Shown piece after piece: positions 1 through 8,671 of a stretch of 64,000 bases of DNA. The notes under the pieces are model-generated. The model ran no database searches and was not told the origin of the DNA. It worked only from the letters and a program-made list of their open reading frames with translations. The DNA comes from Accumulibacter sp. (lineage in GTDB: Bacteria; Pseudomonadota; Gammaproteobacteria; Burkholderiales; Rhodocyclaceae): positions 16,408-80,407 of the forward strand of contig NZ_JAPUVR010000105.1 of assembly GCF_029255125.1 (NCBI RefSeq). Direction: 5' to 3'. A program made the translations under genes and the position numbers. Every line of letters starts with the position of its first letter. Position 1 is the stretch's first letter.

Positions 1-3000
1 CCGGCCGCCTGCGGAGAGAGGATGACGCTCAGCGTCTGCCCGGCGTCGAGGTTCAAGGTGTAATCGTCGCTGTCCCCCGTTCCGTAGAAAACGCCCGTTG
101 CCAGCGGATCGTAGATCAGCGAGCCGTCCGGCTGGATGCCGACGAGTGGCGTTGGATAGGCTGTTGGGCCGACACGGTCGGTGGCAAAGCGGAGAACGAA
201 ATCGCCACCCGGCACACTGTTGCCGGACGGCAGGCTGCCCGAATATTCGCCGTCGAGGAGCAGGCCGCCAGTGTCGCGGAACGCGTCGTTCCGACTGAAC
301 AGCGTCAGCGTGTAGTTGCCCTCGCTCAGGCCGCTGAAGTCGAGCCGCAGCGTACGGGTCTGGTCGTCGTAAACGAAGCCCGTTGCACTGAGCAACGCAC
401 CCGAGGTTTCGTTGCGCAGTTGCACGTCGGACGCGTCAAGGACCGCGGCGAGCAGATCCTCCGAGAACTGGATCTGCACCTGCAGGTCGCCGGGAACGAC
501 GACCTGGTCCTGCGCGATGCTGGCGGCGACCACCTTGGGCGACGAATCGTCAAAGAGGAAGGTGGACGCGAAATACTGCACCGCTCGCCCACTCAGGTCG
601 AACATCGTCTCGCCGCCGAGGATCGCCGTATATTCCCCGACGCCATCGAGCGCATTGGCGATATTGAAAAAGACGGTATCGGCATCGGCCATCCAGACGC
701 TTTGCGCAACCGACTCATCGCCGTTCGGGTCGCGGATCACCAGATCCCAGTTGTTGACATGGTCGACGCGCAAGGGCGCGGAAAAATCGAGCCGCAACCA
801 GTTGGGATAAGCAGCGACGGACAGGCCGTCGGCAGGTGCGACGCTGACCACATGCAAGCCCTCGGCGACGCCTGTCGCGCCGCTGCTGTAGAGCACGTAC
901 TCGCCGCCCGTCTCGCCCGCGTCGCGCACCACGACCCGGTAGTCGACCGGGTCGCTGCCCGGGACGGTAAGACCCAACCAGGCATTGCCGCCGTTCCAGG
1001 CGTTGTCGTTGTCGAAATCGAGCGCTACCGGATTCCCGGCGAGGTCGAACACCTCGATACGCGGATCGAGGCCGTTGACGAATTCGCCGTTCGCGTCGCT
1101 GCCCGGCGTGTGCGTCCACAACTCGACGACATCGCCGCCATTGAGGTGCAGCAGGAAGCCGTCGGTCTCGCCGCCGACAATCGCCCCGAGCACCCTGCCC
1201 GACGGACCGATCGCCTGATCGCCGCCATTTTCCAGGCCGAAGTCGGCGTTGCGCGTCAGGACCAGGTTGTAGTCACCCGGTGCGGCGCCGAAGACGCGGA
1301 CGTAAAAGGTCCCGCTCGGTCCCAGGCCGGGGTGGGCAACGAAGTTGGCGATGACGCGCGCGACTTCGCCTGCACCGGGAAGATCAGACGCGACGAGGTT
1401 GCCGTTGGCGTCGACGATCTCCATACGCACATTACCCGCCGACTGCGGATTCTGGTGATGCAGCGCGAGAGTGGCGCTTTCGTAGTCGTTCAGCGTGAAC
1501 GAATACCAGTCCTGATCGAGTCCAATACGCTGGCCCGGCGCGCCGAGAACGCGCACCTCGCCGACGGCGTAAGCGTCGTCGCCGCCGCTCGCATAAACAC
1601 GCAGATAACGCGCCGAAACCGCCCCGGCAAAATCTACCCCGTCAACGTATTCCTCGCTGCCGGCCACTGTGCTGATCGTATCCATCCCGTAGCCGACATC
1701 GCCCAGGTCTGCCGCGACCGCCAGCAGGCGGTTCCAGGTCTCCCCGTCGGCCGACCAATCGACTGCGTAATCGTCATTATTATCAACGCTGAGCAAAAGA
1801 TCTGCGACTTCGCGTGCGGCGCCGAGATCAAGAACGACGGCCAGGCCATTGCCGTTCTGCGGATCAAACGTCTGACCCCACCACCAGAAATTGCCGCTCC
1901 TGTTCCAGTCGCTGCCCTGCACCGGAATGATTCCGTCGGCGAGCAGGCTGGGCTGGCTTTCGTAGCCACCGCCCTCACCCTGGACGGATACCGAGGACAC
2001 TGCCAGCGGGTTCTCGGTGGTAATGACGACATCATCCCACGAGCGGTACTTCAGCGCGGCGGGATCGTCGAAGTACTGGAAGCGTATGCGGAACAAGCCG
2101 TCAAGCGACCATCCGGCCGCCGCCGCAGCGGCGTCAAGGTCCACGCTGTAGGTATTCCACAGGTCGCCGTACTCGGCGGCCAACTGAACGAGCGGGAACC
2201 AGTTCTCGCCATCGGGGCTGAGCGCGACACCGTCAGCGTTGACGTGCCCGCTGAAGCCAACGAAGCGGCCCGCCTCGCCAGTCGCGAAACGCTCGGCAGC
2301 GGCGTCAAGACCGATTTCGCGAAAACTCAGCGTGGCCTGCGTCAAACCACTCAGATCGACCGCCCACTCCGCTTCCTGCAGTACGCTGTACTTGTTGCCG
2401 GCGCCATCGACGTTCGACGAGGAGTTCATCGTCAATTGCCCACTCCCCCCGAGGTTCCAGTCTATCGAGGGCGGGTTCGGATCGCCGGTGATCGTGCGCA
2501 GCGTCCACATCGCCTCCGGGTCGCCGGCGAAGGCTTGTTCGGCGACGACGTTGAGCGTCTGCACGCTCAGATTGCCCAGCACCGCGCCGCGCTGTGCACC
2601 GTCGCCCAGGTCGATGACGGTCGCACCCAGGTTCTCTGCCGAGGCCGCATCGTTGTTCGTCCCCCAGCCCGCCCGTTCGAGCTCGACCGCCGAGTTGAGC
2701 AATACATCGAGTTTGAAGTGACCGGACGTCCAGTTCCCCTGCGCGGGGTCTTGCAGATTGCTGAGCACGATCCGGTAGCGCCCGGCGCTGTCCACCGGCA
2801 GGTTGTTCAGACCAACCGCTTCGCCCGCTCCCGTTGCTTCGTAGGCGCCGAGTTGAGTACCGTCGGGAGCAAAGGCCTCGATCCGCGCGCGCAGATCAGG
2901 TGCCACCTCGTACAGACCGACCGACAGCCGCTGGCCAGCGTCAAGATCGAGGAAGTAGGTGTCGTAGTCCTCACCCCAAGGCTCGTAGAGGGCACCTTCG

Positions 3001-5780
3001 CGCGCGGGTTCTGCGCTGCCATAAACCAGCGACCCCGCAGGAGCCCGTCTGACCAGCGGCGTTTGATACGCGGCTTCGTCAATGTCCACGCCAAAAACTA
3101 GCGCGCGATCGCCGCCTGCCTGCCCATCGCTATCGCCATCGAGCAGATTTCCCGCCACGTCGCGGAAACCTGTGGACTGGCTGAGCACGCTCAGCCGGTA
3201 CGCGCCTTCGGCCAGCTCGGGAAACGCGACGTAAACCCGATCGCCTTGAAAATCCAGCAACGAGGCAGCAACCGACCGACCGCTGAGCGTATCGACCAGC
3301 CGCACATCCTCCGGCCCCAGCCCAACTGACGACATCATCTCGCTGAAGCCGATACTGAAACCGAAAGCGCCCGCCAACATGCGGTCGCCATCATTGACGC
3401 TTTGCCAGGTAACGGTCGGCGCCTGCAGGTCGACATCGAACTGCCGTGTATCTCCCGCGTTGCCAACACTATTGCTCAGATCGTGAATCACATCGGCCGC
3501 CAGAGTCATGCTGTAGTGCATGTGCACCGACTGCGCGGCAAGAACGAAGCGCACCGTGGCCGGATCGACGAGCAACGCATCAAGCACCTCGACCGGGTTG
3601 CCGTCGCCATCGCTGACGCTCAGATCGCTGGGCGACAGGCCGTCAATCCGCACCGCCTGCGAAAAAGTGAAGTCGACCGCACTCGGGAAAGCCCCGAGTC
3701 GCGCCCCGTCAGCAACGGAAACGCCGACCAGATCCATCGCTTGCACGTCCGCCGTGCCAGTCGCCCCGGCCACGTGCAGCGTGTAATCGCCGCTGCCGGA
3801 CAACGAGCTGACCCGCAAACGGTATGCTCCACCGGCGTCATCCGGAACAAGGTATTCGATCCGCGCATTACGCCCATCGAAGGCGCCATTGTCATCGCTG
3901 GCAACCTCTACGCTGGCCAAGCCAGGGGAATACAGTTGCAGGCGCGGGTCAAGACTGTTCAGCGGCGCGCGCACGTCGGCCGGATCGTCGGCGGCCCCAC
4001 CGAAGGTGGTCGTCGTAATCACCAAGTGATCGCCGGGGTTGGCCGCGATCAGATACTGGTCGCCGGCGCCGAGCGGGTCGCCCGCAGCCCAGGCCACCGC
4101 CTGCTCGAGCATGCGATCGGCATCGCCGCTACGCAGCCCGGAACCTAGCGAAAAACCGAAGGCATACGCCGGACCCAGGTACACCGCGTGACCAAACCCG
4201 CGGTTGGCCGCTGCAGCAACGGCTCGCGGAGCTTCCTCGCCGCGTTGAACCGTCGCCAAAACAGTTGCATCAGGATCAACCGGCGGCAGCGCCACCGGGT
4301 TTTCGACGTAGCTGCTGCCGTCAGGTCCGCTGCCGACGAAAAAGGCGCCAAGCCCCTCGTTGATCGGATGCAGAGCACCACTCGGCGTCACCCAGACCTC
4401 GCTGGTATAGCCCTGCGCATAGTCCCATGCCGAGGCATTCACTGGCAGAACGGCGTCGATCGCCGCTCGGGCTTCGGCAGACAACGATTGTGCAGCCAGC
4501 AGGCTGAAGCCCGTTGCCACCACACCACCGCCATTGAAAACGTAGGGTTCCAGAATGCCGGCATAAGGAGCGAATTCGCTCAGTCCAGAGGCCGTGCCGC
4601 CAACCACGACGACATCGTAGCTCGACATTTCACCCAGCGTATCGATGTCCAGCGGGGCGACCAGGCTGGCGGCAAACCGACCCTGCGCATCGTCATTGAG
4701 CTGACCGACCATCGCGTTCAGCCCACCGTCGAGCCCCGGCTGCATTGAGGAGACGACCGCAATGCGCAGTGCGCTGCTGCCTCCGCCAAGATGACCGATG
4801 ACATCGGCCAACGGACTCAGCGGCTGCGCCTGTAGGGCGCTGTCGTTCGGCTCAACATCCATGCGCGCCTGGCGCAGCGCCACCAGGCTGTAACGCTCGC
4901 CGCCACTACCGCTGACCCGCAGGTAGTAGGTACCGGCAAGTGCCGCGAAACCGTCGACGACCTGATCGCTAGTGGCTGCGCCGCGCCGGCCAGCCGCGAC
5001 GGAACGGCCTGTCGCATCGATAAGCTGCAGCCCAAGCGCCCCGCCACCCCCGGTATCGAGCGCGGTCAAGGCGAGCGAGAGACGCTCGTCGGCCGGCAGT
5101 TCGAGGCGGTAAAAATCGGCCGTCCCCGGTTCGACGCTGCCGACAACCGCCGCCCGCTGCCCACCTTCTGGCAGGTCGAGCCAGGCTGGCGCCAGATCCT
5201 GCGCGCCCGTGAGATCGTTGTCGCTGACCCCGCCAAGCAGTTCGCGCTCCAGGCTGGCGTTCAGAAAGACGTCGGCATTGAAGTTGCCGCTGCCGGCCAG
5301 GTTCTCGACGCGCAGCAGATAGTCGCCGCTGTCCGCCACCGGGAGTGAATCGAGCAGAAGCTTCTCTCCGGCCTGCTGGGCGACCGCCTCGCCGAGCGGA
5401 TCGCCGCCAGCCGGTCCGAAGATCTGAATCTTGCCTTGCAGCTGCGCATCCGCTTCAAAAAGCACGGAGATGCGCTGCCCGGCGTCGAGTGACAGCGTGT
5501 AGTCGGTCGTTCCGAGCTCGGCGAAGTGACCCGCGGTGTCACCTTGCTCGACGCGCTGAATGAACGACCCCAGCGGCGCCACCGGAGTGAAGTCGGCGGA
5601 GAGCAGGATGCGTGGTTCGAGGCTTTCGAAGAGGAAGCGGTTGCCTGCAGGCGCAGCGCCCGCGGCAGTGCCCGCTCGTGTCTTTTCCCGACCGGCAGCG
5701 CCGAAAAAACGATCGAGCGTCGATTTCAGCAGAGCTGGAATCACTTTGCGCTGGGAAAACATCTTCGACATTCCGTTCAT
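1..5780 (-). CDS. Giant LEPR-xLL exported protein with PPC-like, Ig-like and discoidin-like modules (C-terminus beyond window)
   Basis: One minus-strand frame stays open from an ATG at 5780 (GGAGG about 8 bases upstream) to the window edge, giving at least 1926 residues without a stop. Residues 54-63 read LEPRILLSAD, the LEPR-xLL motif seen near the N-terminus of very large exported bacterial proteins. Pre-peptidase C-terminal (PPC)-like beta modules follow (about 80-160 and 185-300; the pattern DYTLSLDAGQ recurs, again as DYTLNLDAGQ near the window edge). At about 325-480 there is an alpha/beta segment with the strand VVVVGG that resembles a glutamine-amidotransferase or ThuA-like fold. Several Ig-like segments begin with patterns such as VSVAPADG. 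A discoidin/F5-8C-like segment lies near 1260-1411 (motif SARYLRVYASG). Probably a secreted or surface adhesin or matrix protein; the secretion route is unknown because the C-terminus is missing. The module assignments are by eye. Confidence 0.82.
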   Translation of the reverse strand, partial: MNGMSKMFSQRKVIPALLKSTLDRFFGAAGREKTRAGTAAGAAPAGNRFLFESLEPRILLSADFTPVAPLGSFIQRVEQGDTAGHFAELGTTDYTLSLDAGQRISVLFEADAQLQGKIQIFGPAGGDPLGEAVAQQAGEKLLLDSLPVADSGDYLLRVENLAGSGNFNADVFLNASLERELLGGVSDNDLTGAQDLAPAWLDLPEGGQRAAVVGSVEPGTADFYRLELPADERLSLALTALDTGGGGALGLQLIDATGRSVAAGRRGAATSDQVVDGFAALAGTYYLRVSGSGGERYSLVALRQARMDVEPNDSALQAQPLSPLADVIGHLGGGSSALRIAVVSSMQPGLDGGLNAMVGQLNDDAQGRFAASLVAPLDIDTLGEMSSYDVVVVGGTASGLSEFAPYAGILEPYVFNGGGVVATGFSLLAAQSLSAEARAAIDAVLPVNASAWDYAQGYTSEVWVTPSGALHPINEGLGAFFVGSGPDGSSYVENPVALPPVDPDATVLATVQRGEEAPRAVAAAANRGFGHAVYLGPAYAFGFSLGSGLRSGDADRMLEQAVAWAAGDPLGAGDQYLIAANPGDHLVITTTTFGGAADDPADVRAPLNSLDPRLQLYSPGLASVEVASDDNGAFDGRNARIEYLVPDDAGGAYRLRVSSLSGSGDYTLHVAGATGTADVQAMDLVGVSVADGARLGAFPSAVDFTFSQAVRIDGLSPSDLSVSDGDGNPVEVLDALLVDPATVRFVLAAQSVHMHYSMTLAADVIHDLSNSVGNAGDTRQFDVDLQAPTVTWQSVNDGDRMLAGAFGFSIGFSEMMSSVGLGPEDVRLVDTLSGRSVAASLLDFQGDRVYVAFPELAEGAYRLSVLSQSTGFRDVAGNLLDGDSDGQAGGDRALVFGVDIDEAAYQTPLVRRAPAGSLVYGSAEPAREGALYEPWGEDYDTYFLDLDAGQRLSVGLYEVAPDLRARIEAFAPDGTQLGAYEATGAGEAVGLNNLPVDSAGRYRIVLSNLQDPAQGNWTSGHFKLDVLLNSAVELERAGWGTNNDAASAENLGATVIDLGDGAQRGAVLGNLSVQTLNVVAEQAFAGDPEAMWTLRTITGDPNPPSIDWNLGGSGQLTMNSSSNVDGAGNKYSVLQEAEWAVDLSGLTQATLSFREIGLDAAAERFATGEAGRFVGFSGHVNADGVALSPDGENWFPLVQLAAEYGDLWNTYSVDLDAAAAAAGWSLDGLFRIRFQYFDDPAALKYRSWDDVVITTENPLAVSSVSVQGEGGGYESQPSLLADGIIPVQGSDWNRSGNFWWWGQTFDPQNGNGLAVVLDLGAAREVADLLLSVDNNDDYAVDWSADGETWNRLLAVAADLGDVGYGMDTISTVAGSEEYVDGVDFAGAVSARYLRVYASGGDDAYAVGEVRVLGAPGQRIGLDQDWYSFTLNDYESATLALHHQNPQSAGNVRMEIVDANGNLVASDLPGAGEVARVIANFVAHPGLGPSGTFYVRVFGAAPGDYNLVLTRNADFGLENGGDQAIGPSGRVLGAIVGGETDGFLLHLNGGDVVELWTHTPGSDANGEFVNGLDPRIEVFDLAGNPVALDFDNDNAWNGGNAWLGLTVPGSDPVDYRVVVRDAGETGGEYVLYSSGATGVAEGLHVVSVAPADGLSVAAYPNWLRLDFSAPLRVDHVNNWDLVIRDPNGDESVAQSVWMADADTVFFNIANALDGVGEYTAILGGETMFDLSGRAVQYFASTFLFDDSSPKVVAASIAQDQVVVPGDLQVQIQFSEDLLAAVLDASDVQLRNETSGALLSATGFVYDDQTRTLRLDFSGLSEGNYTLTLFSRNDAFRDTGGLLLDGEYSGSLPSGNSVPGGDFVLRFATDRVGPTAYPTPLVGIQPDGSLIYDPLATGVFYGTGDSDDYTLNLDAGQTLSVILSPQAA

Positions 5781-5848
5781 GGCAACTGCCTCCTCGCCCT
5801 GGCGGGCGACCAAAAGGGAAACCGCTTCAAACACCCGGACCAAAAAAC

Positions 5849-5881
5849 AACAGGCCGCTCTCGAACGAGGCAGGCCTGTTT
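5849..5881 (-). terminator. Rho-independent terminator of the PEP-CTERM gene
   Basis: Read on the minus strand, AACAGGCC and GGCCTGTT form an 8-bp stem with a 16-base loop, followed directly by GTTTTTTGG. It lies about 95 bases past the stop of the PEP-CTERM gene and about 70 bases before the start of the giant gene, so it should separate the two transcripts. Confidence 0.72.
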
Positions 5882-5975
5882 GGGTCACACCACAAATTGT
5901 CTGTATCTCGTCGCTGCCGAGCAGTTACGCTCCCAGCGACCAAGGCGCCGACGCCAGTCATCTCTGTTCATCGGC

Positions 5976-6662
5976 TCACTGCGGAACACCACCCCGTCGT
6001 CGCCGTGCAGAAACGAGCACGACAGCGAGCGCGCAAACTATCAGACTCAGGCCGCCAGGCTCCGGCACGGTGGGCGAACGCTCGACCACGACGCGCATCG
6101 GATCGCCCGAAGTCACCGAGGCGTACTGAAACTCGGTCAGAGCCGCATCGGTCAGCGACGACGGACCGGCCCCTTGCTCGAAGCCGATTTCGTAGCTACC
6201 GGGAGCCGCGTTGGCGAGAATGTTGAACGAGGCCGAGAGCAAAACACCTTGCGCCAAGCGGTTGAGGAGCGTTTGCGGATCGAGCCCGGAATTCAGGTCA
6301 GCCCAATCAAACCGATAGAAGCCGCCTGAAGCGTCATGGTTAACCGTCAGATCCGGCGGCAAGCTGGCCAGAAAACTGGTCAGTCCGATCGGTGCATCGG
6401 CGCCAAACCTCAACGTGGAACTGGCTGGATCAAAGCTCAGCGGGGCAGCGCCCCAGTTCAGCACCAGGTTCCAGCCAATGAGCGAGCCCATGTCCACGCT
6501 GGCTGGAGAATCCGGCACGATGCGCATCGTCGTGGTCACGGTACTGCCCGGCAAACCGCTCGCAGAAGTCGCGGTGACGACCGGCGAGGCGACGGCAGCT
6601 CCCGAGCAAAGCAGCAACCCGAGAGCGAAACAGGCGGTCAGGGAACGGATTTGGGAAAACAT
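5976..6662 (-). CDS. PEP-CTERM sorting-domain protein
   Basis: The 228-residue product has a classic signal peptide (MFSQIRSLTACFALGLLLC, cleavage expected after GAAVASP). Its C-terminus is a canonical PEP-CTERM anchor: VPEPGG, a hydrophobic stretch of about 16 residues, then RRRR. The middle resembles cohesin-like or Big-type beta domains of other PEP-CTERM proteins but I cannot assign it. Exosortase is expected to process it at the PEP motif and deliver it to the surface or exopolysaccharide matrix. I chose the ATG at 6662 rather than an in-frame ATG at 6704 because AGAGGT lies just upstream and the signal peptide starts cleanly there. A sigma-54 promoter lies 55 bases upstream and PrsR, the presumed activator, is encoded at 17158. 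No exosortase gene is in the window. Confidence 0.9.
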   Translation of the reverse strand: MFSQIRSLTACFALGLLLCSGAAVASPVVTATSASGLPGSTVTTTMRIVPDSPASVDMGSLIGWNLVLNWGAAPLSFDPASSTLRFGADAPIGLTSFLASLPPDLTVNHDASGGFYRFDWADLNSGLDPQTLLNRLAQGVLLSASFNILANAAPGSYEIGFEQGAGPSSLTDAALTEFQYASVTSGDPMRVVVERSPTVPEPGGLSLIVCALAVVLVSARRRRGGVPQ

Positions 6663-6716
6663 GTGTTGACCTCTTTTCGGCAAAGACAGCAAGCAAACTT
6701 CCATGGTTGATCTATT

Positions 6717-6732
6717 AGCAAGATTCGCACCA
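6717..6732 (-). promoter_or_regulatory. Sigma-54 (-24/-12) promoter of the PEP-CTERM gene
   Basis: The minus strand reads TGGTGCGAATCTTGCT, which matches the sigma-54 consensus TGGCACG-N4-TTGCA at nearly every key position, with the invariant GG and GC exactly 10 bases apart. The start of transcription would be near 6705, leaving a leader of about 43 bases to the ATG at 6662. It fits the presence of the sigma-54-dependent PEP-CTERM regulator PrsR in the same window. Confidence 0.8.
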
Positions 6733-6797
6733 CACAGCCCATTCGATGTTAACTCAATCGGGTCGAATGCACTGGGAGCGCGCCGCCCGGGTCAACT

Positions 6798-6821
6798 GTA
6801 AAAAAACTCGACACACTTTAC
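6798..6821 (-). promoter_or_regulatory. Candidate upstream activator site for PrsR
   Basis: GTAAA and TTTAC form an interrupted inverted repeat with 14 bases between, centred about 105 bases upstream of the predicted sigma-54 start. That is a usual distance for an enhancer-binding protein. The match is short and AT-rich, and I do not recall the published PEP-CTERM box well enough to compare, so this is tentative. Confidence 0.3.
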
Positions 6822-6892
6822 GTCGGCCACCCATCGCTCTCTATCTGGATCGCCGCTGCCCGCAATGTACTAAGTCGCATCGCGCCGGGCTC

Positions 6893-6928
6893 GGCGGTCA
6901 GCGCAAATCCGTCGTTTGCGCGCCCGCC
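6893..6928. repeat. Long GC-rich hairpin between yggX and the PEP-CTERM gene
   Basis: GCGCAAA (6901-6907) and TTTGCGC (6915-6921) pair perfectly around a 7-base loop. Outer arms GGCGG (6893-6897) and CCGCC (6924-6928) extend the stem past a small internal loop. It lies about 65 bases downstream of the yggX stop without a T-tract. It could end the yggX operon or be a far upstream protein-binding site for the sigma-54 promoter. Confidence 0.4.
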
Positions 6929-6991
6929 GACCGACGCTTGGCGACGGCCGACGGCGCAAGACGAGCGGGCGGCAGGCACGCTGGGCCAGGC

Positions 6992-7261
6992 TCACGTCGG
7001 CGGGACGTAACCCTGCACGCGATCTGCCCCGCTACCGAAGAAGTGCTGCTCCATCTGTTCCGCCAGGTACTTCCGGTGCGCGGCGTCCGCCAGATTCAAG
7101 CGGTTCTCGTTAATGATCATCGTCTGCATGCGCACCCACTGCTGCCAAGCCTCTTTCGAGACGCTGTCATAGATCCGCTTGCCGAGCTGGCCCGGATAGG
7201 GCGGCAGGTCCAGTCCTTCTGCCGGACGGCCAAGCTTGACGCAATCAACCATTCTTGTCAT
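6992..7261 (-). CDS. yggX: Probable Fe(2+)-trafficking / oxidative damage protection protein YggX
   Basis: The 89-residue product has the full-length YggX pattern: an early cysteine in [15 protein letters not shown], then [30 protein letters not shown] and C-terminal VQGYVPP. Family members are small cytoplasmic proteins linked to protecting Fe-S clusters against oxidative damage and to iron handling. A GAGGAG lies about 9 bases before the ATG. It is the last gene of the rsmE-pap-argA-yggX operon, 66 bases after argA; argA next to yggX is a common betaproteobacterial arrangement. Confidence 0.95.
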   Translation of the reverse strand: MTRMVDCVKLGRPAEGLDLPPYPGQLGKRIYDSVSKEAWQQWVRMQTMIINENRLNLADAAHRKYLAEQMEQHFFGSGADRVQGYVPPT

Positions 7262-7327
7262 GTCACCGACTCCTCATCCCGCTGCAACGGCAACCCGACC
7301 GCCTACCGACGGCGGCCACACGCACCG

Positions 7328-8647
7328 CTACAGATCTTTCACCAAAACACTCGATCGACGCTGCAGATTGTAGACCAGGCGCTTCTCGACCGGCAGATCA
7401 TCAACCGAACGAACCGCGAAACCGCGCTCCTTGAACCAATGCGAGGTTACCGTGGTCAGGACGAAAAGGCTTCTGACGCCAACGGCGCGCGCGCGCGCCT
7501 CAATCCGCTTCATCAGGAGCGCGCCATAGCCCCAACGCCGATAGTGAGCATGAACCGCCAGGCAGGCAAGCTCAGCCTGGTCTTCCCCATACGGATAGAG
7601 CGCGGCACAACCGACGATCATGCCGTCGTGTTCAACGACGGAAAAGCGATTGATCTCGCGCTCGAGCAACTCGCGCGAACGACGTACCAGCGCGCCGATC
7701 TCCTCGAGCGGCTCGATCAGGGCGACCAGACCGCCAATGTCGTCGGGCCGCGCTTCGCGCAGTTGCTCGAGCGCTTCGCGCGTGATCACCGTGCCCACGC
7801 CGTCGTGCGTGAATAGTTCGCGCAGCAGCGCGCCATCCTCGCCATAGCCGATCAGGTGGACCCGCCCGACTCCAGCCCGACTGGCGCGTACGGCAGGCGG
7901 CAGATAGCGTTTCAGATCGGCCGACAACCAGTCGCCAATGCTGATCAGCCGTTGCGCCCCTTCTACCGTCAACTCTTTGAGCAGCACGCGGTCGATATCG
8001 CTGGCACCCCGACTGTCGGTAAGAAAGATCAGCTTGTCGGCAAGCAACTCGGTGGCCACGGTTTCAGCCACCTCTTCCATCGGAAGATTGAAAATTTCGC
8101 CCGTCCGGCTTGAGGCGATACACGACAGGAGAACGATGTTGCCCAGGGCAAGCTGGGCGCGGATGCCCTCGCCGTCGATCTTCCTCACCTGACCCGAATA
8201 CTGCAGATCGACCCCGTCGACGACGCCAACCGGCTTCGCCGTAATGAAGTTTCCGCCAACTACCCGAATCGTGCTGTTGGCCATCGGCGTATCAGCCAAT
8301 CCCTGTGACAGCAGCGCCTCGATTTCGACGTAAATCCTGCCCACGGCATCAATCACGCAGCCGAGCGCGGCGGCGTCGGTAACGCGGTAGTTGCCGTGGT
8401 AAACCGATTCCAGTCCGCGCTCGCGCAGCAGCTTCTCGATTTGCGGGCGCGCCCCGTGCACGAGCACGAGGCGTACCCCCAAAGCAGCCAGCAAGTTGAC
8501 GTCGTAGGCCAGCGTGCGCGCCAGCTGTCCGGCGATTGCCTTGCCGCCGAAGGCGACGAGGAATGTCTTGCCGCGAAACAGGTTGACGTACGGGGCGACC
8601 GAGCGAAACCAGACGACAAACGGGTTGGAGCTCAAGTCTTCAGGCAT
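7328..8647 (-). CDS. argA: Amino-acid N-acetyltransferase (N-acetylglutamate synthase) ArgA
   Basis: The 439-residue product has the two-domain layout of ArgA: an N-terminal amino-acid-kinase-like domain (about 1-290, with VAFGGKAIAG and LVLVHGARPQI) that binds arginine, and a C-terminal GNAT acetyltransferase domain (about 300-439, with CLAVHAHYRRWGYGALLM as the acetyl-CoA-binding motif and FKERGF near the end). It makes N-acetylglutamate from glutamate and acetyl-CoA, the first step of arginine synthesis, and is normally feedback-inhibited by arginine. Length matches the E. coli enzyme. It lies 24 bases after the polyphosphate:AMP phosphotransferase gene on the same strand. Confidence 0.95.
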   Translation of the reverse strand: MPEDLSSNPFVVWFRSVAPYVNLFRGKTFLVAFGGKAIAGQLARTLAYDVNLLAALGVRLVLVHGARPQIEKLLRERGLESVYHGNYRVTDAAALGCVIDAVGRIYVEIEALLSQGLADTPMANSTIRVVGGNFITAKPVGVVDGVDLQYSGQVRKIDGEGIRAQLALGNIVLLSCIASSRTGEIFNLPMEEVAETVATELLADKLIFLTDSRGASDIDRVLLKELTVEGAQRLISIGDWLSADLKRYLPPAVRASRAGVGRVHLIGYGEDGALLRELFTHDGVGTVITREALEQLREARPDDIGGLVALIEPLEEIGALVRRSRELLEREINRFSVVEHDGMIVGCAALYPYGEDQAELACLAVHAHYRRWGYGALLMKRIEARARAVGVRSLFVLTTVTSHWFKERGFAVRSVDDLPVEKRLVYNLQRRSSVLVKDL

Positions 8648-8671
8648 CGCACACCCCGTACAAAGCCATCG

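Noticed and set aside
420-3101. 893-codon plus-strand open frame
   Set aside because: It is antisense to the giant minus-strand gene, whose frame is open for 5780 bases with clear domain motifs. The plus-strand translation is Arg/Val/Ala-rich with no recognisable family, as is common in high-GC shadows.
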